64,000 nucleotides of DNA, taken from assembly GCF_001720485.1 (NCBI RefSeq), contig NZ_CP017114.1:310001-374000 (forward strand). Direction: 5' to 3'. Under the pieces are notes generated by a model. The model was not told where the DNA came from and made no database searches. It worked only from the letters and a program-made list of their open reading frames with translations. The stretch comes from Cobetia marina (GTDB lineage Bacteria > Pseudomonadota > Gammaproteobacteria > Pseudomonadales > Halomonadaceae). The translations under genes were made by a program, and so were the position numbers. This document shows positions 9,389-17,714 of the stretch, one piece after another. Numbering within the stretch: position 1 is the first letter of the stretch; every line of letters begins with the position of its first letter.

Positions 9389-9772
9389 ATGAAGCTGCTT
9401 AACCGTTCCGCCCTGAGCGTCAAGCCGACCCAGGCGTTTGTCGACTGGATCAACTCGCTGGAATCCGAAGGTGAGGGAGGTGAGGATCTGGCGCTGGAGG
9501 ATGTCAATCAGGAGAGTACCGTCTACCTGATTCCCGAGATGGACACTCGCGAAGCGCTGGATGGCTTCGTGTCCGAGCGCTGGCTGGACGTGCTGGAAAG
9601 CGAGCTGCGCGCCTGGGAGGAAGACACCCGCCATTGGCCGGAGCCGATGGACAAGGCGCTGTTCGAGCGCTTCCTGACCGTCGAGCACAGCTACCTGGCC
9701 GTTGACCTGGATGACGAGGCGCCGCTGGAAGTCTGCGAAGTGGACGACGAGCTGCTGGCGGATCTCGATTGA
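9389..9772 (+). CDS. Conserved-looking acidic protein of unknown function
   Basis: A 127-residue soluble protein I do not recognise. The start at 9389 is chosen because GGAG lies about 9 bp upstream and the sequence then begins MKLLNRSALSVKPTQAF. It is strongly acidic, especially in the centre (SEGEGGEDLALEDV) and at the C-terminus (EVDDELLADLD), with Trp-rich helical segments between (WLDVLESELRAWEED, RHWPEP). There is no signal peptide, membrane segment or metal motif. It is a stand-alone gene between lysS and bolA, bounded by hairpins on both sides. GC content and codon use look like those of its neighbours. Confidence 0.75.
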   Translation: MKLLNRSALSVKPTQAFVDWINSLESEGEGGEDLALEDVNQESTVYLIPEMDTREALDGFVSERWLDVLESELRAWEEDTRHWPEPMDKALFERFLTVEHSYLAVDLDDEAPLEVCEVDDELLADLD

Positions 9773-9831
9773 GTCCGTCGCGCGCCGTCTGTTGACGTGA
9801 CGGCGCTGTCAGTCAGCGCGACAGGCGTTAC

Positions 9832-9862
9832 AATGGCCTCGGGCAATGTGCTCGGGGCCATT
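9832..9862 (+). terminator. Hairpin after the acidic protein gene
   Basis: A 13-bp stem with two G-T pairs (AATGGCCTCGGGC / GCTCGGGGCCATT) and a 5-nt loop lies 59 bp after the stop and is followed by TTGCGTTCT. It is probably a rho-independent terminator separating this gene from bolA. Confidence 0.55.
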
Positions 9863-9997
9863 TGCGTTCTGTGGCGGCTTTCCCCGTGGTATCTGCCACG
9901 CGGTACCTGTCACGTGGAGCGCCCTTTTCCCGACATGTCGTTTCATTTCACCTGCCGTCCATCCGCTCGGCGGCTGCCCCATTCAAGGAGATCGCGC

Positions 9998-10309
9998 ATG
10001 AGCGTCCAGGCCCGGATAGAAAGCAAGCTAGCGACGCTCGACCCGCTGATGGTCGAGGTCGTCAACGAGAGCCACATGCATAGCGTGCCGGCCAATTCCG
10101 AGACGCACTTCAAGGTCACGCTGGTCAGCGAGCGCTTTGACGGCCTGATGCCGGTCAAGCGTCACCAGCTGTTGTACGCCCTGCTGGATGAAGAGCTCGC
10201 CGGCCCCGTCCACGCGCTGGCGTTGCATCTGTATACCCCGCAGCAATGGACGGCGCGCGGCGGTGAGATTCCCGAATCCCCCAACTGCCTGGGCGGTGGC
10301 AAGCACTGA
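9998..10309 (+). CDS. bolA: BolA family protein
   Basis: BolA proteins bind monothiol glutaredoxins through shared Fe-S clusters and influence cell shape and stress gene expression. The 103-residue protein carries the family core: VNESHMHSVP, SETHFKVTLVSERF and VHALALHLYTPQQW. These align closely with E. coli BolA rather than the shorter IbaG type. The start is supported by AAGGAG at 9985-9990. The next gene starts 2 bp after the stop, so bolA, the HolD-like gene and rimI are probably cotranscribed. Confidence 0.93.
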   Translation: MSVQARIESKLATLDPLMVEVVNESHMHSVPANSETHFKVTLVSERFDGLMPVKRHQLLYALLDEELAGPVHALALHLYTPQQWTARGGEIPESPNCLGGGKH

Positions 10310-10311
10310 CC

Positions 10312-11223
10312 ATGACCTCTGAACCGCAACGCCTGCAATACCTGGACGCCATGGGCCTGACCGCCTGGGTCGGTCGCTATCAGCTGCCCAATGCGCTGCC
10401 CACCGAGGCCTGTGAATGGCCAGAGCCGGTGGTGGCTGAGCCGGTGGCACCTCAGGCACGTCTGCATGCGCTGATTGAAGAGGCGCCGCAACCGACGGTG
10501 AGCTCGCCGCAGGCGGAGCCGGCTCCTGCGCGAGCACCGGGACCATCGCCTGCCGCCAGTGCGCGCGCCCTTCTGGGCATGGCGCCGGCCGAGGCCTCCG
10601 TGGCCACGGCCGTGGCGACGGGGGACGAGTCAAGCAGCACGGCCTCCTGGGGAACGCCACCTGCTCAGGCGACGACGGAGACAATGGTCGAGGCGCAGGC
10701 CACGCCTCCGGCCGACCAGCCGCCGCTGCGATTCAGCGTACAGCTGGCAGCACTCGACGGACGCTGGTTGGTCATGTTGCCCGGTGATGAGGCGCCGCAT
10801 CTGGAAGGCGAGGCGTTGCTGAAGGCATTGTGGCGGGCGGCAGGCATCACGCCGACGACAGACCTGACGTTCAGTCACTTCCGCTGGCCATTGCTCGCGA
10901 ACCTCAAGGCCAGTGCACCGCTGGATGAGGCTCGGGAGGGATTGCGGGCCTTCCTGAATGGCCCCGCACGCCGTGATTGGCAGCCCGAGCGGGTCCTGAT
11001 CTTCGGCAATCGCGAAGACTGCGCGACCCTGCGTGAGGTGCTGGGCATCACCTCCTCCTCGGGAGACGCCGAAACCTCAAGCCTGCTGGACATTCCCGTC
11101 TGGCAGGGGCCCGAGCTTGTCACGCTGGCGCGCTCCAGTGATGCCAAGCGCCAGCTGTGGCCGCTGCTGATTCGCTGGGGAAAGGCGTGGTCCCGCGGGA
11201 TGACGGAAGGCACGTCGTCATGA
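10312..11223 (+). CDS. Putative DNA polymerase III psi subunit (HolD-like)
   Basis: A 303-residue protein whose N-terminus (RLQYLDAMGLTAWVGRYQLP) resembles the psi N-terminal segment that contacts chi, compare LGITQW in E. coli HolD. It directly precedes rimI with an ATGA overlap, the same neighbour as holD in E. coli. A long Ala/Pro/Glu-rich, probably disordered linker (about residues 45-135) separates the N-terminal peptide from a folded C-terminal half (about 138-300, starting LRFSVQLAALDGRWLVML). E. coli psi is 137 residues, so this is more than twice as long. If correct, it links the clamp loader to chi and SSB. The alternative is an unrelated protein. Confidence 0.6.
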   Translation: MTSEPQRLQYLDAMGLTAWVGRYQLPNALPTEACEWPEPVVAEPVAPQARLHALIEEAPQPTVSSPQAEPAPARAPGPSPAASARALLGMAPAEASVATAVATGDESSSTASWGTPPAQATTETMVEAQATPPADQPPLRFSVQLAALDGRWLVMLPGDEAPHLEGEALLKALWRAAGITPTTDLTFSHFRWPLLANLKASAPLDEAREGLRAFLNGPARRDWQPERVLIFGNREDCATLREVLGITSSSGDAETSSLLDIPVWQGPELVTLARSSDAKRQLWPLLIRWGKAWSRGMTEGTSS

Positions 11224-11726
11224 GCGGGGCTGACGGCGAGACGGGCGCGGTGCGCAAGCTGGTGCTGGATGATGCGACGCTGGCGGCATTGCAGGCCATC
11301 GAGAGCACCCAGGCGCATGGGCTCTCCAGATGCCAGCTGGCGGATGTGCTCAGCGATGCCTCACGCTGCATTCTTGGCTGGCATGCGCCAGCCACGCCTG
11401 AGCGGTTGGCGGGATTCGTGGTACTGGCGCGCGGCCCTTTCGAGGCCGAGATCGAGGCGATCACCGTGCATGCTGACCTGCGCGGTCAGGGCATCGGGCG
11501 GGCCCTGTTGCAGGCAGCGATCGAGCGCGCCAGACAATGGCATCATGCCACGGGGCTGGAGCGCCTGTTGCTGGAGGTGCGAGCAGGCAATGACGCGGCG
11601 CGTGCGCTCTATGCGCATGCCGGGTTCCATGTGGATGGCGTGCGGCGCGGCTACTACCCGGCCTTGCCTCCTGCGCCCTCGGGAACTCGCGAAGATGCGC
11701 TGCTGATGTCGCTGTCACTGGAGTGA
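11220..11726 (+). CDS. rimI: Ribosomal protein alanine N-acetyltransferase RimI
   Basis: GNAT acetyltransferase, 168 residues, that acetylates the N-terminal alanine of ribosomal protein S18. The acetyl-CoA binding loop is RGQGIGRALL, preceded by the beta strand EIEAITVHADL and followed by the family signature LLLEVRAGNDAARALYAHAGF. The ATG overlaps the upstream TGA (ATGA), indicating translational coupling to the HolD-like gene. Upstream in-frame codons would run through that gene and are rejected. Confidence 0.9.
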   Translation: MSGADGETGAVRKLVLDDATLAALQAIESTQAHGLSRCQLADVLSDASRCILGWHAPATPERLAGFVVLARGPFEAEIEAITVHADLRGQGIGRALLQAAIERARQWHHATGLERLLLEVRAGNDAARALYAHAGFHVDGVRRGYYPALPPAPSGTREDALLMSLSLE

Positions 11727-11793
11727 GGTGCCGACCGGACATCTCTTCAGAGGCTGGCCTTCTGGGGCACATCGCAAGCGACTGCTGACAGAG

Positions 11794-11835
11794 ACGACAA
11801 CGCCGCCGACAGGAGACTGTCGGCGGCGTTGTCGT
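11794..11835. terminator. Bidirectional terminator between rimI and zapB
   Basis: A perfect 18-bp stem with a 6-nt loop lies between convergent rimI and zapB. Its outer arm ACGACAACGCC recurs in the terminators at 30149 and 44196. Confidence 0.85.
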
Positions 11836-11853
11836 GCTGCAAGGCCAGAGTGA

Positions 11854-12114
11854 TCAGGCGCTCTGGGTCTCGCTCTCGTTCTCGCTGAAGCGGGCGATCA
11901 GGCCTTCCAGACGGCTCGCCCACTGGTCGCGCTCTTCCTGCAGGCGCGCATTGGCCTGACGCAGCTGCTCCAGTTCCTCGCCCTGGCCTTGCTTGGCGTC
12001 GCTCAGACGCTGGTTTTCTTCCTTCAGCTCATCGACTTCCATCTTCAGCATCTCGATGGAGTCGATCGCCTGGCCGACTTTCTGCTCAAGCTGGGTAAAG
12101 AGTTCAGTGCTCAT
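11854..12114 (-). CDS. zapB: Cell division protein ZapB
   Basis: A small coiled-coil protein of 86 residues that joins the Z-ring through ZapA and stabilises the divisome. Almost the whole sequence is heptad-like: FTQLEQKVGQAIDSIEMLK, then VDELKEENQRLSD and further Gln/Glu/Leu-rich helix. The N-terminus closely resembles E. coli ZapB. It lies alone on the minus strand, convergent with rimI. Confidence 0.9.
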   Translation of the reverse strand: MSTELFTQLEQKVGQAIDSIEMLKMEVDELKEENQRLSDAKQGQGEELEQLRQANARLQEERDQWASRLEGLIARFSENESETQSA

Positions 12115-12294
12115 GCTATCTCCTTGTCGGGCCCCAAGGGCTCGAGGGTGTTCGTTGAGGGCGGTAAAAGTATGCGGTGAATGCTGGTGCGATGAAGATC
12201 GGCCACCCCGGCAGTCCCTGCCGGAACGGCGCAGCGATACCCGCCTGCAGGCAGACTACGATGCTGCCTTTATCGACACAAGCGCGAAAGGTGC

Positions 12295-12945
12295 TCAGGC
12301 CGGTTGCTGGCGTCGATAGAGGCGTCCGTGACTGTCGCCGGCGCGACTCTCGCGATGCAGCTGCCAGTTGGCGGGGACCTGAGGCGTCAGCTCCGCCTCG
12401 ACTTCCAGATAGATCATGGCGCCATCCTTCAACCAGCCCCGCGACTCGAGCAGCTCGCAGCTCTCGGCGGCGAGTCCGAGCCGGAAGGGCGGGTCGAGCA
12501 GGACCAGATCCACGCCCTCCTCGGGCGGGGTGCCGCTCTGTAGCCAGTGGATCACGTCGGCGGTGATGACCGTCGCCGGCAGCTGGCCTTCATTGCTCAG
12601 GGTCGTGATGTTGTCGGCCAGCGCCCGAGCGACACGGCTCTCGCGTTCCACGAAGGTGACCTGGGCTGCCTCCCGTGACAGCGCCTCGAGTCCCAGTGCG
12701 CCGCTGCCGGCGAACAGATCCAGTACTCTGGCGCCACCGACATGAAAGCCGAGCCAGTTGTAGAGTGTCTCGCGAACGCGGTCTGGCGTCGGCCGCAGGC
12801 CGGGCGCCTCGATCACGGTCAGCAGGCGGCGCTTGAAACGTCCGCCGATGATTCGCAGACGCCCCGCTGGCCCTGCCTTGCCAGAGCGCGAGGGGGCTGA
12901 GGATTTGCCCCGTGCGGGGCCTTTGTGAGGTGCGCGTTTTTTCAT
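12295..12945 (-). CDS. rsmD: 16S rRNA (guanine966-N2)-methyltransferase RsmD
   Basis: S-adenosylmethionine-dependent enzyme of 216 residues that methylates G966 of 16S rRNA. After a basic, lysine/arginine-rich N-terminus (about 30 residues) come RIIGGRFKRR, the RPTPDRVRETLYNWL block, the SAM-binding DLFAGSGALGLEAL and the catalytic LLDPPF (a variant of the N/D-PPY motif). It is divergent from ftsY, the same association seen in E. coli and Pseudomonas. Confidence 0.93.
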   Translation of the reverse strand: MKKRAPHKGPARGKSSAPSRSGKAGPAGRLRIIGGRFKRRLLTVIEAPGLRPTPDRVRETLYNWLGFHVGGARVLDLFAGSGALGLEALSREAAQVTFVERESRVARALADNITTLSNEGQLPATVITADVIHWLQSGTPPEEGVDLVLLDPPFRLGLAAESCELLESRGWLKDGAMIYLEVEAELTPQVPANWQLHRESRAGDSHGRLYRRQQPA

Positions 12946-13051
12946 GCCGCGAGTCTAGCATGTGCGACGCCGGATGCCGCGTGGTGCGTACCTTAAGGCC
13001 TGAAGGGATGGTAGGATGACGCCACTTTCACGAGTTCAGGACTGTCTCGCC

Positions 13052-14671
13052 ATGTTCGGTTTTTTCAAGCGCAAGAAACACAAGGCTCAGGAGCAGCAAG
13101 CCTCCGAGCAGCAGGCCCTCGAGCAACAGGCTCTTGAACAGACACAAGATGCCACGCCCCACGAGCAGGACTCCGGCAAGCAGGACACTGCCGAGCAGGC
13201 AGCCCAGCTAGAGGCCGAAAAGGCGGAAGCCGAGCGCCTGGCCGCCGAGGAAGCTGCCCGTGTCGAGGCTGAAAAGGCGGCAGCTGAGAAAGCCGAAGCC
13301 GAGCGTCTCGCCGCCGAGGAAGCTGCCCGTGTCGAGGCTGAAAAGGCGGCAGCTGAGAAGGCCGAAGCCGAGCGTCTCGCCGCCGAGGAAGCCGCCCGTG
13401 TCGAGGCTGAAAAGGTGGCAGCTGAGAAAGCCGAAGCCGAGCGTCTCGCCGCCGAGGAAGCTGCCCGAGTTGAAGCTGAGAAGGCTGAAGCTGAGCGCCT
13501 CGCCGCCCGCGAAGAAGAAGAGCGCCTGGCTGCCGCGCAGCTGGCCGCCATCGAGGCCGAAGAACAGGCCGCGCTGGAGCAGGCTCGCCTGGAAGAAGAG
13601 GCCCGTGCTGCCGAAGTCGCCGTGGCGGAGGCTGATGCCACGGTAGACGATGAGGATGCCCGCGATACGGCGCGCGATGGACGTGAGAAGCCGCGTCGTG
13701 GCTTCTTCGCGCGCATCAAGGCAGGTCTAGGCAAGACGCGCGCCAACCTGACCGAGGGTGTCGCCAGTCTGTTCCTCGGCAAGAAGCAGATCGACGATGA
13801 GCTGATGGAAGACCTCGAGACCCAGCTGCTGATGGCAGATGTGGGCATCGAGGCCACCACCGAGATCATCGACAACCTGACCGCGCGCATCTCGCGCAAG
13901 GAATTGAAGGAGCCGCAGGCGCTCTACGAAGCGCTGCAGGAAGAGCTGCGCGTGATGCTGGCGCCGGTCGCGAAGGATCTCGAGCTGCCGGCCAAGGGCG
14001 ATGGCCCCTTCGTGATCCTGATGATCGGGGTCAACGGGGTCGGCAAGACCACCACCATCGGCAAGCTGGCCAAGCGCTACCAGAGCCAGGGCCGCAGCGT
14101 GATGCTGGCGGCGGGCGATACCTTCCGTGCCGCAGCGGTGGAACAGCTCAAGGTCTGGGGCGAGCGCAACAAGGTGCCGGTCATCGCGCAGCACACCGGT
14201 GCTGACAGCGCCTCGGTCATCTATGACGCCCTGGAAGCCGCCAAGGCGCGTAACGTCGATATCCTGATCGCCGATACCGCGGGTCGTCTGCACAACAAGA
14301 GCCACCTGATGGAAGAGCTCAAGAAGGTGCAGCGCGTGATGGCCAAGCTGGACGTCGCCGCGCCCCACGAAGTGATGCTGGTGCTGGATGCCGGTACCGG
14401 CCAGAACGCGCTGTCACAGGCCTCCACCTTCCATGAAGCGGTCAACATCACCGGCCTGACGCTGACCAAGCTGGATGGTACCGCCAAGGGTGGCATCATC
14501 TTCGCGCTGGCCAAGCAGCTCAATCTGCCGATTCGCTACATCGGTGTCGGGGAGGGAGTGGATGATCTGCGGCCCTTCGCGGCGGACGATTTCGTCAACG
14601 CCCTGTTCGCGCGTGCCGGAGAGGAAGAGGATGCACGTCCGGCGGATGGCGCGGAGACACGCGAGGCATGA
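13052..14671 (+). CDS. ftsY: Signal recognition particle receptor FtsY
   Basis: The SRP receptor GTPase, 539 residues, docks ribosome-SRP complexes at the inner membrane. I choose the ATG at 13052 (MFGFFKRKK), the usual FtsY start, over an upstream ATG at 13016. The acidic Ala/Glu-rich A domain (residues 1-210) contains three nearly identical 23-residue repeats. The NG domain follows: [15 protein letters not shown] (P-loop), [26 protein letters not shown] and the C-terminal [12 protein letters not shown]. It is first of the ftsY-ftsE-ftsX operon and overlaps ftsE by 4 bp. Confidence 0.97.
   Translation: MFGFFKRKKHKAQEQQASEQQALEQQALEQTQDATPHEQDSGKQDTAEQAAQLEAEKAEAERLAAEEAARVEAEKAAAEKAEAERLAAEEAARVEAEKAAAEKAEAERLAAEEAARVEAEKVAAEKAEAERLAAEEAARVEAEKAEAERLAAREEEERLAAAQLAAIEAEEQAALEQARLEEEARAAEVAVAEADATVDDEDARDTARDGREKPRRGFFARIKAGLGKTRANLTEGVASLFLGKKQIDDELMEDLETQLLMADVGIEATTEIIDNLTARISRKELKEPQALYEALQEELRVMLAPVAKDLELPAKGDGPFVILMIGVNGVGKTTTIGKLAKRYQSQGRSVMLAAGDTFRAAAVEQLKVWGERNKVPVIAQHTGADSASVIYDALEAAKARNVDILIADTAGRLHNKSHLMEELKKVQRVMAKLDVAAPHEVMLVLDAGTGQNALSQASTFHEAVNITGLTLTKLDGTAKGGIIFALAKQLNLPIRYIGVGEGVDDLRPFAADDFVNALFARAGEEEDARPADGAETREA
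13262..13468 (+). repeat. Three 69-bp tandem repeats inside ftsY
   Basis: Three head-to-tail in-frame copies of a 69-bp unit encode [20 protein letters not shown] plus AAR, with partial copies on both sides (about 13205-13500). The copies differ at only a few bases, so the array is recent or being homogenised. It lengthens the acidic helix of the FtsY A domain. Confidence 0.92.
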
Positions 14672-15336
14672 TTGCCTTCGAGCATGTGGGCAAGCGCTAT
14701 GGAGGGCGCTTCGATGCACTCGCCGGGCTCGATTTTCGCATCGAGCGTGGCGAGATGGCGTTCCTGACCGGGCATTCCGGGGCAGGGAAGAGCTCATTGC
14801 TCAAGCTGATCATGCTCCTCGAGCGTCCCTCGCGTGGCCGTATCCTGGTGGCCGGGCACGATATCGGACGCCTGCATGCCTCGCAGGTGCCTTACTACCG
14901 CCGCCAGATCGGTGTGGTCTTTCAGGACCATCAGCTGCTGAGCGATCGCAACATCTTCCACAACGTGGCGCTGCCCCTGATGATCCAGGGGGGCACGCCG
15001 CGCGAGCAGGCGCGTCGCGTGCGTGCCGCTCTCGACAAGGTGGGCCTGCTGCATCGTGAGAAGGCGCTGCCCATCGAACTCTCCGGGGGGGAGCAGCAGC
15101 GCGTGGGCATCGCGCGTGCGGTGGTCAACAAGCCAGCCTTGCTGCTGGCGGATGAGCCGACCGGCAACCTGGACCCGAAACTCTCGACCGATATCATGCG
15201 TCTGTTCGAGGACTTCAATCGCATCGGTACCACGGTGATGATCGCCAGTCATGATCTGGCGCTGATCGCGCGTCTGCACCATCGCACGCTGGAGCTTTCC
15301 GACGGTCGCCTGATTGCCGACAAGGAGGCCCGATGA
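14668..15336 (+). CDS. ftsE: Cell division ATP-binding protein FtsE
   Basis: ABC-type ATPase of 222 residues that works with FtsX at the septum to activate peptidoglycan hydrolases through periplasmic activators. The Walker A is GHSGAGKSS, the signature [16 protein letters not shown], and the Walker [13 protein letters not shown]. The start overlaps the ftsY stop (ATGA), and ftsX overlaps its end in the same way, so the three genes are translationally coupled. Confidence 0.97.
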   Translation: MIAFEHVGKRYGGRFDALAGLDFRIERGEMAFLTGHSGAGKSSLLKLIMLLERPSRGRILVAGHDIGRLHASQVPYYRRQIGVVFQDHQLLSDRNIFHNVALPLMIQGGTPREQARRVRAALDKVGLLHREKALPIELSGGEQQRVGIARAVVNKPALLLADEPTGNLDPKLSTDIMRLFEDFNRIGTTVMIASHDLALIARLHHRTLELSDGRLIADKEAR

Positions 15337-16403
15337 GCCCTCCCCGCACTCACCACGAGTCCTCGTCCGACAAGCGCCAGGCGGGAAGAGGTCGTGCCGC
15401 CAAGGCCGCCTCGGACGCTGTCGAATCCACGGAGTCTGTCGAGCGTCAGGCGCGCAAGGGCGCGCGCTCCAGCCGGATTTCCGTCGAGAGTCGCTATCGC
15501 AGCTGGCTGCGTCATCATGGCGCCATGGCGCGTGACAGCGCACGCCGTCTGCTGGTCACTCCGGTCGCCAGCCTGCTGACCATGCTGGCGATCGCCATCG
15601 CGCTGACACTGCCTGCCGCGCTGTGGCTGGCGCTGGACAGCGCGCGCCTGCTGGACAATGAGCTCAATGACAGCGCTCAGCTCACCCTCTATCTCGAGAC
15701 GTCGGTCGACGAGAGCCAGGCACTGACGCTGTCGGACAAGCTGCGCGGCGCCCCGGGCGTCGGGGGCGTACGCCTGATCACTGCCGCCGAGGGCATGCAG
15801 GAATTCGCCCAGGCACTCGATCTCAAGCGCTCACTAAGCCTGCTGGACGACAACCCCTTGCCGGCCAGCATCGTCATCACGCCGCTGGATACCTCGCCGG
15901 AATCCGTCCGCGATCTTGCCGCACGCCTCGAGGGCGAGCCGGGCGTCGAGAGTGCACGGCTGGATCTGGCGTGGCTGGAGCGTCTGCGTCAATTGAGTGA
16001 GCTGGGTCAGAAAGTGACGCTGGGACTTGCGCTACTCTTCGGACTGGGAGTGCTGCTGGTGGTAGGCAATACCATCCGGCTGTCGGTGGAGAGCCGCCGG
16101 CAGGAGATCGAGGTCGTGACCCTGATCGGTGCGACCCACGCCTTCGTGCGGCGTCCCTTCCTTTATAGCGGTGCCTGGTATGGCCTGGGCGGCGGGTTGC
16201 TGGCGTGTGGCATTCTGGCGCTTGGCGGTAACTGGTTGGCGGCACCCGTGACGGCTCTTGTACAAAGTTATGGCGGCAACTATGTGTTGCCCGCACTGGG
16301 CATCACAGGGGGTACCACGCTGCTGTTTTCGAGTACAATACTGGGTTGGTTGGGGGCCTGGATCGCGGTCGGACGTCATCTGGCGAGTATTTCTCCGCGC
16401 TGA
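15333..16403 (+). CDS. ftsX: Cell division protein FtsX
   Basis: Four-helix inner-membrane partner of FtsE, 356 residues. A basic cytoplasmic extension of about 65 residues (KRQAGRGRAAKAA...) precedes the first helix (SLLTMLAIAIALTLPAALWL). A periplasmic loop of about 120 residues follows (ESVRDLAARLEGEPGVESA), the part that binds the hydrolase activator, then three helices at the C-terminus. The ATG overlaps the ftsE stop by 4 bp. The length is typical of gammaproteobacterial FtsX. Confidence 0.95.
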   Translation: MSPPRTHHESSSDKRQAGRGRAAKAASDAVESTESVERQARKGARSSRISVESRYRSWLRHHGAMARDSARRLLVTPVASLLTMLAIAIALTLPAALWLALDSARLLDNELNDSAQLTLYLETSVDESQALTLSDKLRGAPGVGGVRLITAAEGMQEFAQALDLKRSLSLLDDNPLPASIVITPLDTSPESVRDLAARLEGEPGVESARLDLAWLERLRQLSELGQKVTLGLALLFGLGVLLVVGNTIRLSVESRRQEIEVVTLIGATHAFVRRPFLYSGAWYGLGGGLLACGILALGGNWLAAPVTALVQSYGGNYVLPALGITGGTTLLFSSTILGWLGAWIAVGRHLASISPR

Positions 16404-16554
16404 TGCCGATCTTTTTTCGCGGTTTTCCGCCAGTGTTCCTCTCCAGAAAGGTCATCAGTTACGCTCCGGAAACAATTGCGCCGGGCGTCAGTGAAGGGGC
16501 TGGTGGGTGGTTAAACGTACCGCACACCCGCTGGCGTTACGAAGCGCTACTCGT

Positions 16555-16580
16555 CATGACAATTGTACACGTCATGTACA
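16555..16580. promoter_or_regulatory. Inverted repeats upstream of rpoH
   Basis: TGTACA occurs at 16564-16569 and 16575-16580, and CATGAC / GTCATG are arranged as an inverted pair at 16555-16560 and 16571-16576. The cluster sits about 85-105 bp before rpoH and could be an operator. The binding protein is unknown. Confidence 0.35.
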
Positions 16581-16590
16581 GCTATTGACG

Positions 16591-16618
16591 GGAACCTGTC
16601 GCAACCTTCACAGTCTCA
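16591..16618 (+). promoter_or_regulatory. Possible sigma-E type promoter of rpoH
   Basis: GGAACCT (16591-16597), a 16-bp spacer and TCTCA (16614-16618) resemble the RpoE consensus GGAACTT-N16-TCTGA. One of the rpoH promoters of E. coli is RpoE-dependent, which gives the match some weight. Confidence 0.4.
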
Positions 16619-16643
16619 CTACTTGCATGCGTGTTAGGCAACC

Positions 16644-16664
16644 ATGGAGACATCTGCATTATGA
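16644..16664 (+). CDS. Possible 6-codon leader ORF overlapping the rpoH start
   Basis: ATG at 16644 opens a frame of six codons (METSAL) whose TGA is embedded in the ATGA of the rpoH start. A weak AGG lies 5 bp before it. If translated, it would couple translation to rpoH initiation. It could also be chance, because such short frames are common. Confidence 0.25.
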   Translation: METSAL

Positions 16665-17536
16665 GCACCAGTCTTCAGCCACTTGGCCACCTGTCACCGG
16701 GTCAAGATCTAAACGGCTATATCCAGTCGGTGAACCGTATCGCTGTGCTTACTGCTGAAGAAGAGCATGAGCTTGCCCTGCGGTTGCATGAAGAGAATCA
16801 TCTGGAGTCGGCCCGTCGACTCGTCATGTCGCACCTGCGCTTCGTGGTACATATCGCGCGCAGCTACAGCGGCTATGGCTTGCAGCAGGCGGACCTGATC
16901 CAGGAAGGCAATGTCGGCCTGATGAAAGCGGTCAAGCGCTTTGACCCCCATCAGGGCGTTCGCCTCGTGTCCTTTGCCGTGCATTGGATCAAGGCCGAGA
17001 TTCACGAGTTCGTGCTGCGCAACTGGCGCATCGTGAAAGTCGCGACCACCAAGGCCCAGCGCAAGCTGTTCTTCAATCTTCGCGGTGCCAAGAAGCGTCT
17101 GGCATGGCTGAACAATGAAGAAGTGGACGCCATCGCAGGCGACCTGGACGTCAAGCCATCGGTGGTACGCGAGATGGAAAGTCGTCTCTCGGCTCACGAT
17201 GCCGGCTTCGATGCGGGTCCCAGTGATGACGAGAGCTCCGCTTACCAGGCGCCGGTCAATTATCTCGAGGACCACAGTCTCGATCCGGCGGCTCAGGTCG
17301 AGCAGCAGGATCTGGAAGATGACTCCCACGGGCGTCTGCTCAAGGCACTGGCAGCATTGGATGAGCGTTCGCGCGATATCCTCCAGCAGCGCTGGTTGAG
17401 CGACAACAAGGCGACGTTGCACGAGCTGGCAGACATCTACAGTGTCTCGGCAGAACGTATCCGTCAGCTGGAAAAGAACGCCATGAAGAAGCTGCGTGAA
17501 TCGATGGGTGACATGAGCGAAGGGTTCGCTGCCTGA
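16661..17536 (+). CDS. rpoH: RNA polymerase heat-shock sigma factor RpoH (sigma-32)
   Basis: Alternative sigma factor of 291 residues that directs transcription of chaperone and protease genes. The N-terminus [20 protein letters not shown] aligns with Pseudomonas RpoH, which fixes the start. Region 2 contains [20 protein letters not shown], the core-binding [19 protein letters not shown] and the -10 melting block [11 protein letters not shown]. The RpoH box is near QRKLFFNLR and the region 4 helix-turn-helix near [19 protein letters not shown]. It follows ftsX, as in E. coli and Pseudomonas, but has its own 257-bp leader. Confidence 0.97.
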   Translation: MSTSLQPLGHLSPGQDLNGYIQSVNRIAVLTAEEEHELALRLHEENHLESARRLVMSHLRFVVHIARSYSGYGLQQADLIQEGNVGLMKAVKRFDPHQGVRLVSFAVHWIKAEIHEFVLRNWRIVKVATTKAQRKLFFNLRGAKKRLAWLNNEEVDAIAGDLDVKPSVVREMESRLSAHDAGFDAGPSDDESSAYQAPVNYLEDHSLDPAAQVEQQDLEDDSHGRLLKALAALDERSRDILQQRWLSDNKATLHELADIYSVSAERIRQLEKNAMKKLRESMGDMSEGFAA

Positions 17537-17565
17537 CACTCCCTCGCTGACTTCCCGCAGTAGAT

Positions 17566-17595
17566 GAAGCCCCGCCGGTGTTCCGGCGGGGCTTC
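17566..17595 (+). terminator. Terminator of rpoH
   Basis: Perfect 13-bp stem GAAGCCCCGCCGG / CCGGCGGGGCTTC with a TGTT loop, 30 bp after the rpoH stop. Confidence 0.85.
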
Positions 17596-17646
17596 TGTCG
17601 TTGAGGGACAGTGAAACGACCGGCTATGGCAGTAGACAGTTGTATC

Positions 17647-17675
17647 GTGCAACAGAATGTTTCATTCTGTTGCAC
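17647..17675. promoter_or_regulatory. Perfect 13-bp inverted repeat before the GGDEF-EAL gene
   Basis: GTGCAACAGAATG and CATTCTGTTGCAC face each other across TTT, 39 bp before the proposed GTG start. It is markedly AT-richer than its surroundings and has no T-tract, which favours an operator or leader hairpin over a terminator. Confidence 0.6.
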
Positions 17676-17714
17676 TACGCTAAGCGGTCATTTCCCTTCC
17701 TCATTGGTGGCTAT

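Noticed and set aside
13087..13899. Ser/Arg/Ala-rich minus-strand frame opposite the ftsY repeats
   Set aside because: It is the antisense of the Ala/Glu repeat array and has no independent coding evidence.
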